From Dendrophyllia cribrosa (lineage: Eukaryota > Cnidaria > Anthozoa > Scleractinia > Dendrophylliidae): 64,000 bases of DNA. Every line of letters starts with the position of its first letter. Position 1 is the first letter of the stretch. Positions 33,601 through 45,600 of the stretch are shown one piece after another. The notes under the pieces are model-generated. The model made no database searches and was not told where the DNA came from. It saw only the letters and a program-made list of their open reading frames with translations. The stretch lies in contig JAJLRJ010000010.1 in the NCBI GenBank assembly GCA_024195265.1, positions 22,918,227 to 22,982,226 of the forward strand, given 5' to 3'. The position numbers and the translations under genes were made by a program.

Positions 33601-36600
33601 CTGTCACTAATGAGCAAAATTTCACAGCAACTCGTTGGTTTGCTTGTTCTAAAACAATGAAAAGGTGCATTAAAACGGATAATGCCCTCGCTCCTCGGCC
33701 TTCATAAAAATAATGACCTCGCGCTACGCGCTCGGTCAATATTTTTAAGAAGGCCTCGGAGCTCGGGCATTATCCCTTACGTACTTATTGATAATAAAAA
33801 TAAGCCAATCAGCGCGAGAGAATTCGCACAGTTATTGTTAAAAAGGTAATTGAACAGAGAGCTGACATATCACTTTGTGCACTGAGATGGAAATTTATAT
33901 GTTAGCAAACAGTACATTTACATTTACCAAAAAATAAATAATGTATAAATACTACAATGGTCTATTTTTAAGAGATAGAAAATTTTTTTGTGTCTCTTGT
34001 AAACTAAAAAAAGAAAACATTCTCTAGAAAGTTTGAGAGAATATGAAACATGACAGCAAAATTGCCTTGAAGACTCTTGTTCTCAGCATTCAACTGAGTC
34101 TTCCCGGTGGTAACCCAGGTTTGGGCCGTTTCTCAATATATCAACAAAAATGGCTTAGCAGTCTGAATCTTCCATAAACCGATTCAACACGTACTAATGA
34201 AAAAATTAACATAACAATGGAACAAGGTATTGTTGTATTTCATTTCGTTGTTGACATATCGAGAAGTTACCCAGGTTTGGAAGTAAAACTAAGAACTCAG
34301 ATACAAACGTCAGATTCTTGCTAAAGATTTGTGCTTACCTTTTTTGTGTTTTTCAGGGCTTTCAAGGACCCGAAGGGCTTCCGGGACCAATAGGCAATAA
34401 GGTAAGCTTAACTTGTAACCATCAATCAATCTTCACGTAAAAAAAATTCCACTTGCACGAAATTGTTTTACAATCTTCTTGTCCCAAGAATAAACGGATG
34501 TCTTTAGGTTTTTGTTCAAATCAATGTCCATAGTATTTGGTATAAAAACGGATCCAGGTATACGAAGAAGAAAAAACGACAAATTAAACAGAGATCGAGA
34601 AATGGTTTCAGGCCAAAAGCAGGGAGCCATGTTTTCTTCAAACGCCGGGCGCCAGCTTTTCCCGCTCTTTTTTGATATCCAGGCTTGGCTGCAAAGTTCT
34701 TGCATAAATTAAATATGGCGGATGTGAAGTTGTTTCGTTCTCTTCAGACATGTTGCTTATGAAATCATGACTTTTAGATCTTTCTTTTTTAGGGAGACAC
34801 AGGAGAAGCTGGTCCAATTGGTCCAAAAGGACCCAGGGTAAGTTAAATGTAATTTATAAGATGTAAGATGGAGACTTAAAATGCATTCATTTTCATGCTC
34901 TCACCAATAAGCTGCGGTCTTGATATACTTTTATGTAAGCTTAATTAAGTGTTAGTGGTATTATTATATAATTGTGTGCCTTTGCTTTCTTTTAACAGGG
35001 AAGATTTGGACCACCTGGTTTACCTGGTCAAAATGGCATTCCGGTAAGATAAAATGTAGCTTTATTAATTTACTAAAAATCCTGTCCTACACTTTACGCT
35101 TTAATATGATCAAAATCGATGAACAGCAAAACGTCTGGGAGCAAATCATGATTGATTTTGACTTAACTTCTTATTGGTTGAAAAAGTGGCGCAAGATTTT
35201 ACAACCAATCACCCTGCGGGGGTACTCCCGACAATTTAGGGTAGGTGTGTGCCGCCAAGATTCTCAAACCCTGACCCTATTTCAGGGTAGAAAATCGAGA
35301 TTTGATACCCTTTTTAAGGCCCAGTTCAGGCGTGTAGTACAGCTTTAACAGACCATATCTTTTTTGTTTTGCGCATTGGAGTGGATACTGCAATTTAGTG
35401 ACCCTATCTAAGGAATATCTAAGGATTACAATACCAAAAATACAAAAAAGGATACCCTATTTAAGGACTGAGCACATCAAAAACCCTACCCTATCGGGCG
35501 GCACATACCTACATAGCGTATATGTTGTGGATCAAATTTTTCTTTGGTTTGAAAATTTTCAAACCAGTTTAAATTTTGTTTTCCCATGTCTTAGATTATG
35601 ATAATAAATCAAGGACAAAGGAAAATAAAAATTAAACTGGTTTGAACCACAACATATATAAGGGAGTACCCCATCCCCCCCCCCCTCCCCACCCCGGGCC
35701 AATCATAAACCGTAGCAATGCAAAATCAAAGGAATTGCAAAAATTGCTTGGTTCCTTCTGCGTGTTCCAGAGCACAGATGGCATAAGGGGCCGTCGACAT
35801 ATTCCCTAAAACCCCCTAAAACAAAAGAAACAAAAGACATAAAAAAAACATAACACCAAAACAAGACTAAAATACAAAACCTCGCAAACAATAGAAACAC
35901 AATGTGTTCCGGTACTTGCAGAAAAACCAAATTAATTACTTTCAATTGAAGACTGCTTTATATTCTTAGAAGTTTCACTTTTTTTTAGTGTTGAGTACTG
36001 TCTACCTCCTCCCGACTTTCCTCTCCCCACTCCTCTGCGGTGATCCTTTCATTGAAAGGTTTCACAAACAAGTCAATTGAACATTTTGTACAAATGTATT
36101 TTGACAGTGACCTTTATCATTTGTTTCCTTTGACTGTTAGGGTACTCCAGGAGAAGATGGTCCTCAAGGTATGATGGGTGATCCTGGCTGTAATGGCACA
36201 AAGGTAATTATGACCTTCAGCTAATACCAGGGCTGTGCTCTAGCATTGCCCAGGTGCCAATGTATGCGACTACCTGTGCAACAGGAAAAACTGAGAATTT
36301 TCACATGGCTTAACTGCTGGGCACCCTCAATCAGTGTTGCAGTAAACTTTCAAAGGCAGCGAGTCGATGAATAATTTTAAGGGGTCAACAGGTTGTGGGT
36401 CCCTTTAAAGTGCCTATGAAATGAAATTTATTTTTTGATGTATCGAAAGTTTCACCTTTTTAGACCTTGGAATAAAAGGTTTAAAGTGTTAGGGACGATG
36501 CCAAATGCTTTTTTTATGGTCTCAAAGTTAGGTTGTTGGCGCTAAAAAGTGGCTCCAATTTGTGCGCGGCCAAAACCAGTGTCATATTACACTGTGACGT

Positions 36601-39600
36601 AAATAGTTGTACAAACTGCTGCGGGAATATAGAGAACAAGGGAGCTGACAAGAGACGTCGCTAGAGGTGGACCAATATTATGTGGCGAGCGGACTCAAAC
36701 ATACGAGATATTAGAATTCTTCGATAACAGAGGGTGTAACAAAGCTTTATTTTGCTCCAGAGGAAGATAGGCCGGCGAAATACACGAAATTTGTTCGTCG
36801 ACATCGGAAAGGGTACGTCAAGCGATGTTGTCAATGAAAGCGCTTATTGTTAGGATTAATATTATTTTGCAAAAGAAAATAACATTCCGGCCGGTGAGGC
36901 CGTTTAATCAAGCATAATTTTTCCAATCCTTATCCTGTTTGGAAGTTCCTTCAAGCCTCGGCTCGACTGGAGAGCCGTCGAAGTCAGCGAGGCCTACAAA
37001 AATATACTGACTCGATCGGCACTGACTGGCGAGTAATATAAATGTTTATACGGTATTCCTAATTATAAAATTCAAAGTGCAGCGACGCAAGTGTTCACTG
37101 GAAGGCGTCTATTCTACGGAACATCTATCAAAAATCTACACGTACAAATGCGTAAGACTATTCGAAACAAAATACATCGCTGAATCATTGCGTGTTCGAT
37201 CAGATCAATTTTTATACAATGAAATATAAATCAGACATAAATGTAACTGACACGATACTTTGAACTCACTTACAAGCCGCCAAGTGGTTAAAATTTCCAG
37301 AAACGATCAATCGCTGGCAAGACACTGAACTAAGAAGCATAATTATTACGTATATACTTGAGTTCAAACATTTTGAATAAATAAAAAAATACGCTATCAA
37401 GGCACCTTGCCGCTAAAAATACACCATTCACATTCAATTCAGCAAGCCGCCTGAAAAACACCACCTCGGATATGCATAACATATCAGTATAATTTAGAAA
37501 CTTTCAACTAGCAAGCCGCCAAGACATATCCCTCGCATTGAAAAAAGAACTTTAAGTAGACGAGCGAATTGCCAAGCCGATAAAATAAGTTCATAATCTC
37601 CACACGCGATCGATGAACTTCAGAGAAGACCGGCCGAGTCGCTAATACGCTAATATCATGATTGTTTGTACTACAAATATATCGTTCGCGTTCGAAAAAC
37701 GCTAGTCAACGAGCCACTAAAAATAAATAACAAAAACGCCTCTGCGTTCAATAAGCTTACAACTCAACTGGCGAACCCACTGAGACGCTGTGCTACTGAA
37801 ATGTATACCTTTCACGTTCAATAATCTAAATGATCAAAGTCCGTCTTCTTCATGTTCACTTCCTTCGCTCAAGCGGCACAGTCGGTTCGTCTCGCTACGG
37901 CAAAACTACAGTGGACACGATCATTTCAGTTGACCAAGAGTGATCCGAAACTGATCCTCTTCACCTTCAGAGGACTGTAAAGAAACAAATTAGGCGCTGT
38001 CTGACATTTGTACAGCCAAAAATGTTGGCAAAATGACCATCACGCTAAAGGATTCCAAGGGAATTATAGCGTAAACAAACCAATGTGTCATACTATTTAC
38101 GTAATTTACGTCATCACGCACGCCCACTCGCCCCCAGGCTCTCGAAAAATTGGAGCCACTTTTCAACCGAAGTGAGGCATCTTCGAGGGGCTAAAAAACC
38201 GATTTTCTTTCTTTTCCTCGGGAAATGATTATTGTTTTCGTTCTTTGGACATAATAAACTAATGAAAAACGAAGAAAAAAAATTCATTTCATAGGCACTT
38301 TAAATGTTCTTAAGTTAGCCATTTGATTTGTCAGGTCAGGAAGCCAGTCTTGTCGGGTTTTTAACGTGAGACCCCTCTCTTATCTGAAACAATGCTCAAT
38401 GATATAGTAGGACCCCCTTAATGGACTCCCATGCATAACTCTTAGAGCACAGCCTTGTACATATACCTTCTGTTATTTCAAATGCATTCTTTATTCATAA
38501 AGCAGATCATTGAAATGAGTAAGGGAGTCAAATTTGCAAAAATGAATTCATTGCTTCACTCTAGGCAGACTAAAAAAACAGTTGGTTAAAACAATGTTTT
38601 ATACAGCAAAAAACATTTAACTTTGTTTATGCATGCATTGTAGATTCATCAAACTCATGCTGTTATCAGAAATCTGCATATTTAATAAGTAATCCTGTTG
38701 CCATGTTGCAAGCTTTTATAGGTGACTGTTTTCTGAAGCAAATAACATGGTGACATCATCAGTTGTGCAAAAATGCGGTGTCACTTTCAGAGGCTTCAAT
38801 ATTTCTCGTAAACAAACCACTTTTTTAGCTATATTTTAAGCAGTTTTGCTCAGTTAAAAATGTCCTCAGACGATCAATTTTGACTATCATGTTGGCTACA
38901 AAGGTCTGCACAACTGTTGACGTCACATTCCTAATTTACATATTTTGGCCCCGTGCTGGTTGTTCCATGTTTTTGGCTCAAATAGGCCAACTTTAAGGTA
39001 AGAAAAAAAATAGATCGCACATGCTTGACCATAACTTAAATTGGAAAATTATGGATCAGTGGAACATGAACTTAATTTTTTAGTTTAAAAAAACGGGTCG
39101 AAAATTTCATTTCATAGGCACTTTTAAAATGTTAGCACCACATACACTATAGATTTGTCTATGGGAATGATTGAGTTAATCTGACAACTACAATTAATTA
39201 TCTTGTTGAATTGTTTGCAAGTTTTGTGTCCTCAAAAGAATTTAACAAAAGCATTTCTTTTGTAGGTCTGTACATGTAGTTCTTAATATTATTGTTTTTA
39301 TTGTTCAACAGGGTGAAAGAGGTTTACCAGGACAACTTGGAACTCCAGGAGTCAAGGGAGAACAGGTATATAAGCGGAGAGGGCAATTTAGCCACCAGTT
39401 TATAGTACCCTTTCTACATTGTATGTTGTTGTTTTTTGGATATTTTAATGTCTGCTTTCTAATATTTGATTATTAGCCAGAATATTGGCCAAGTTTAAAG
39501 CATTTTGTGTCTGTTTTAGGGCTTGCCTGGAAGTACAGGAATAAAGGGTGAAAAGGGTGCAGCCGCTACCGATGTGGTTGGTGCCAAGGTGGGTTTGATT

Positions 39601-42600
39601 ACATGTAACCTTTCCAAGAGTACCAAAAATTAAAATTTAAGAAAATGCCAAATTTGATTTTGTAAAATATTAAAATACAAATAATACCATGCAAAGGTAC
39701 TGACAAAGAGGTTCCAGATGAATGGTCACACCGTAGGATTTTGTCAAGGGACCCAAACGTTAGAACTACATGTACACTACACTTGGCTCTAGGAGTGAAA
39801 AGGGTTATAAATGACATATTTAGCTGTGTACATGCAATTGTAAACTACTTACCACTTCTACCTTGATTTTGATTTTCTAATAAAGGGTGATCAAGGACCT
39901 GCAGGACCTGATGGAGCAGTGGTGAGTATAAATTCCTTTGCCAGACATTTTGGGTTGAAATAATTATTTGTTAGAAAATTTCAACTTTCAAAGGTACAGC
40001 TGTATTATATTGCATAACAACTTTCATGTGAATAGTCATGATATTCAAGGTTGGAAATTCAACCAGCACTCGCCTGCTTCCATGCGACAATAAATCAAGA
40101 AATATATCATCAGGCACCACAGGACACATAAGTACATGTAGTTGGTAGATAAATCTGAGTGGGTGACTGGCCCTTTGAGACTTGTGAGGACCCCTATTTG
40201 CCAGCAGGTGAACTGAAGGTTCCTTTCAGGCCTTCAAAGCTGCTGTAGCAGCCTTGAAACATACGTCCTACTGTACTTCACCCCAACAGGCTATCCCTTT
40301 CTTCACTATTGCCCATCTCCCATGATGACTACATGAGGGGTTGGACTTTGGGTGTCAATAAATGACACATTCAGTTTGTCTTATAACAAGTTTACTTGTA
40401 TTGTGCTCTAATAAATGCTGATGATGCAAACAAACACATTTAAGGATGTTAATGTTGAAGTTTAAAATGATCTCAGGTTAAAATGATTTCTGTTATATAA
40501 TTGGGTTTTGTTACGTCATTGTTGTATTGCGCATGTCCGAGCACGAGCACGTGGATTAAAGAGTGTTATGTTCTTGTCGTTCGTCTACTTGTATTTTCAC
40601 CGTCTTTAGTTATCTTTCGCTCCATTTACCAGGACGTAACAAATGGCGACGAGGATGGGATAAGTTTACTTCAATTATTTCCTGAATTACTTCGTTCAAC
40701 ATATGATTTATTCTAACCTGGTTTGGCTGTTTCGTGTTTTCATCCAAGTGGTTGTTGTCGCCGCCATGGCGTCGCCGCTGTTGGGAACGATCGGCGAATT
40801 TGATCCTACTACGGAGATCTTTACTGTATATTCTGAGAGACTCGATCAGTTCTTCTTTGCTAATAATATTGGACAATACCCAGCAGATGCATCGGCAGCA
40901 GTTATTTCAGCGGCGAACAAAAAAAAAGTGGCCGCGATGATTTCTATCATCGGGAAGAATACGTATGGCGTTCTTCGTGATTTGTGCAGCCCAGAGAACC
41001 CAAAAGCGAAAACTTTCGAGGAATTATGTGAATTACTACAACAACATTTTAAACCTAAACGACTGGAGGTCGCAGAATCGTACAGATTCCACCGTTGTTG
41101 CCAAGAAGAAAACGAAAGCGTCTCAGTTTACAGCGCACGTTTGAGGCATTTGGCTTCGACCTGTAACTTTGGTGAATTTTTGACCCGTTCGCTTCGAGAT
41201 CAGTTCGTGTGTGGTATTCGCAATTCAGCTACTCGTAAAAAGCTCTTGAGCGAAGATCGCACCTTTCAAGAAGCTTTGAAAGTGGCCATAGCTGACGAAG
41301 CAGCAGCCAAAGAGACCCTGCAAGTACAACAACAAGTGTCACAACCTGTGAATTCAGTTTCCAAGGATTTTCCTGTTTCGCCTTTACCCGCCTTCCGTGG
41401 TAATTCACGTCAACAATTTTCTTCGCGACAATTGCCTCGTCAAAATTCAGCTTCGCCTCACCAGCCGACTTCTTACACTTGTTTTTCGTGTGGAAATGCT
41501 GACCACACTAGAGCTAAATGCAAATTTCGAAGTGCTGTGTGTCGTAACTGTAATGTAAGAGGACATATTGCTCGAGTCTGTAAGAAGCGTGGAATAAATG
41601 CTATGTGCGTTGAGGGGGAGTTATCCGAAGAACCGTTGTCTGAAGAAGACGAGCTGTATATGATGTATGATGTAAACGCCATGTCTAGGTCTGAAATTAC
41701 TGTGCCATTGAAGATTGAAAACAATGATTGCTTTATGCAGTTAGACACTGGGTGTGCTCTGTCTCTCGCGCCAATAAGTTTCTTCAAAGAAGTTTGCCCC
41801 GATGTTGATATGAAACCGACCAATGTTCTGCTGTCAACCTACACTGGTGAAACTGTGCGTCCTTTAGGAGAAGCACACGTGACAGTGGAGTACTCAGGAT
41901 CACAACAGTCCCTGCCATTGCTAATAGTACAAGAGGGTACGTCTGCCTTGTTTGGTCGCAATTGGCTTACAAATGTGAAATTAGATTGGAAAAACTTGCC
42001 AGGGTTGAATCATATTGGTCCCTTAATTTCATCTGCACCTTCTGTTCCTGGACCACAAGGAAACCATACATTGGACTCTGTTCTTCAACAATACGATAAA
42101 TTATTTCAGCCCGAACTTGGCTGTTACACTGGTGAGCCTGTTCTACTAAATGAAAGCAAAGAGGCCAAATTTCACAAGGCCAGGCCTGTTCCTTATGCTC
42201 TGCAGTCCAAAGTGGAGAGCACCTTGCTGAAAATGGAAAAAGATGGCGTCATTGAACAAGTCACTTCTGCTGCTAGTGCTGCACCCATCGTGGTAGTTGG
42301 AAAGAAAGCTAGTGATGAAATACGTGTCTGTGGAGATTTCAGTGTCACATACAATGCATGTGCCAATGTGGAAACATACCCCATGCCTCAAATTGAAGAT
42401 ATGCATTCAGCCTTAAGGGGGTGCACTGTGTTTAGTGTGTTGGACATTAAACAAGCATATCACCAGATACCCATTGACCGGAAGTCACAAGCGGATCTCA
42501 CCATTAACACGCATATTGGATTATTTTCATTTAAGAGACTGCCAAATGGTATACATTCTGGCCCAGCTGTCTTCCAGCGAATAATGGATACCTTACTGTC

Positions 42601-45600
42601 AGACATTCCGAAGGCTGTCAGTCGTCTTGATGACATCTTGGTGGCAGGAACTGATGAACAGGACCATCTCCGTACACTTTCTCTAGTTTTGGAACGCCTT
42701 CTTACAGCGGGTTTCAGATTGAACAAGGCCAAGTGCAAATTCCTTCAGCAGTCAGTGGTTTACCTTGGCCATAAGATAGATGGCAAAGGCTTACATCCTA
42801 CTGAAGATAAGCTTGCAGCCATCCATGATGCTCCTAGACCAAAGGATGTTACAGCATTGAAGTCTTTCCTGGGGCTTATCATGTTTTATTCTCGATTCAT
42901 GCCACATCATTCCACCGTACTCGCGCCTTTACACAATCTACTGAAGAAGGATACACCGTGGAAGTGGTCCAAAATTGAAGAAGATGCCTTCTTGGCTGCA
43001 AAGCAACTGATACTTACTTCACAAACATTAGTGCATTATGATGATACACTGCCTCTCTTTCTTTCATGTGATGCTTCGTCTTATGGCGCCGGTGCTGTTC
43101 TGTCCCATCAGATGAAAGGACAATTCCGACCTGTGGCCTTTGCTTCTTGTACTCTGACTCATGCTCAGAAAAATTACTCACAACTCAAAAAGGAGGCCTT
43201 CAGCATCGTTTTTGGATTGAAGCGATTTCGCCAGTATTTGTATGGTCGCTCGTTTACAATTTTAACTGATCACCGACCGTTACTCTCTCTGTTTGGGCCG
43301 CAGAACCCAGTTCCTGCTCATGCCGCAGCTCGACTTCAAAGGTGGGCACTGATCCTTGCATCCTACAACTACAAGATCGAGTATCGCAGCACTCATGCAC
43401 ATGCTGATGCAGATAGCATGTCACGTCTTCCGTTACCTCAGACATGGTCTCCCAAATGTGAAAATGTTGAGTGCTACTTCTTGGAACCTGAAGTTGTAAC
43501 CAATGTGACCAGTCAAATGATCAAGAAGGAAACTCAAGTCGATCCAGTTTTGTCCCAAGTGTACAATTTTACCATCAGTGGTTGGCCAAGTGTAGTGGAT
43601 CCCACACTTACAGCATTCAAGAGCAAACGAGATGAATTGAGCATCCATCAGGGTTGTGTTTTATGGGGTACTCGTGTTGTTGTTCCTTCTTCGCTGCAAG
43701 AGAGGGTCTTACATGAGTTGCATGACACTCATCCTGGAATGTCTAGAATGAAAGCTTTGGCAAGATCTTATGTTTGGTGGCCCAATATTGATTCCCACAT
43801 TGAGAGAAATGTTTCTTCCTGCAACACCTGTCAGTCTATGAGATCTGCACCTCCTACAGCTCAAATCCATCCCTGGGTGTTCCCATCACGACCGTGGTCT
43901 CGCATTCATGTGGACTTTGCTGGACCAATCTCTGGGTGTACTTACCTCGTTGTTGTTGACGCCTACAGCAAGTTCCCAGAGGTTGTTAAGATGACAAATA
44001 CCACCGCCAAAACAACCATCATGGCTCTACGTGATATTTTCAGCAGGCATGGTCTTCCTGAAATCCTCGTTTCTGATAATGGTCCACAGTTTACCGCAGG
44101 AGAATTTGAACACTTCTGTACTAACAATGGAATTTTACATCGTACCTCGGCTGCCTACAAACCCTCCACAAATGGCCAGGCTGAACGGGTTGTCCAAATT
44201 TTGAAATCAGCAATCAAACAAGCTCAGCTTACTAACACTGATGTGAATGTTGTTATTGCCAAGTACTTATTAGTTTATCGAAACACCCCACATTCTACTA
44301 CTGGTGAACCTCCCTCTCTGCTGCTTATGGGACGGAGACTACGGACTCGCCTAGATTTGCTGACTCCTTCAGTTGAAAAGCATGTTGAAACTCGCCAGTA
44401 TAGTTCCATGGTGAATTGCACTGCAAAGAGAGGCCTGCGCCAGTTCCATGCGGGTGATACTGTTCTGGCCCGTAATTATGGGAGAGGAGAGAAGTGGATG
44501 CCTGGAGTTATCACTGAGGTCCTGGGTTCACGACATTACATGGTGGAGGTGTTGGGTAACTTTTGGAAACGACATGTGGACCAGCTACTTAGTCGACCTT
44601 CAGATGATTTCCGACCGACAAACTCTTCTGAAATTCAGCGCCGTTCTGAGCCAAATGAGATGATGTCCAGTGTGGATCAACCAGGCGAGATTGCTTCCGA
44701 TACAGTGATTCCATGTACTTCAGCTCCTCCTACAGCCGATGCGGATGAACCTCCTTTGATGGACTCTTGTGAACATTCCTTTGCCGAAAGGCCATCACCA
44801 AGAGATTCCTTATCGGAGATTCCTGTTCCTGCTAATGTTGAGGAGACGCCTTTGGTTAATCCAAGTTCTTCATGTGAAGTTTCGACCCCTACTTATGCTG
44901 CGGAACGTTACCCTAGAAGGACAACACGTGGTCCTCCTAGCTACTTGAAGGATTATGAACTAAAGTGATGACACTTCATTTGACTGTTGATATTAACACT
45001 GTTTTTTTCGACATTTAGATTAACTGTCCTTACATTAGAGACTGTTTCCCTTGAAGGGGGAGATGTTATATAATTGGGTTTTGTTACGTCATTGTTGTAT
45101 TGCGCATGTCCGAGCACGAGCACGTGGATTAAAGAGTGTTATGTTCTTGTCGTTCGTCTACTTGTATTTTCACCGTCTTTAGTTATCTTTCGCTCCATTT
45201 ACCAGGACGTAACAATTTCAAACTAGTTTGATTTGTACTTTTATTTGTCTTAGGATTATGTCAATTAATCTGGAACAAAAGAAAATCAAAGCTAAACTAG
45301 TTTGAAATCATTTTGACCTAAGATTCATTTTGAACTACAACATTAACGCCAATTGTTTATGCATATCCTTAATTAAGTGCGCATACAATTTATGTCGCAA
45401 CACCATGCTACAACATGCATGAGCGTGCACGTAAAGGAAAAAATCTAATCAAATGAAGGACTGGTAGCCGTTGCATAATTTAACTCATTTGGATGGTTGG
45501 TGACCCCTACATTTTTTTGGATATATAAATTTTTGTTCTTACTAATTCTTGACAGATTGTAAAAAAAAATGAGCAAAAAATCAATATAGGAAGTAAAAAA

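Larger units (their letters stand above)
40491..45214 (+). mobile_element. Intact Ty3/gypsy LTR retrotransposon in the intron between exons 10 and 11
   Basis: 4,724 bp bounded by two identical 151-bp LTRs that start TGTTA and end TAACA. The 5-bp host sequence ATTTC is duplicated at 40486-40490 and 45215-45219. A primer-binding site follows the 5' LTR and a purine tract precedes the 3' LTR. A single uninterrupted gag-pol ORF fills the interior, with domain order protease, RT, RNase H, integrase, which is the Ty3/gypsy (Metaviridae) order. No envelope ORF is present. It lies in the same orientation as the host collagen gene. Identical LTRs imply recent insertion, so many individuals may lack it (inference). 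Confidence 0.97.
40448..45347. mobile_element. Palindromic MITE split by the Ty3/gypsy insertion
   Basis: Left arm 40448-40490 and right arm 45215-45347 are the two sides of one palindromic element: the left GTTAATGTTGAAGTTTAAAA matches the complement of the right end, GTTAATGTTGTAGTTCAAAA. Without the retrotransposon and one ATTTC copy, the host element is about 170 bp. Possible flanking TTAA and ends TGTTG...CAACA. It is related to the element at 35523-35654, which shares the CAAACYAGTTT and cttag-attatg core segments. Confidence 0.85.

Noticed and set aside
41473..43648. Minus-strand and shifted open frames across the retrotransposon
   Set aside because: Shadows of the gag-pol frame.
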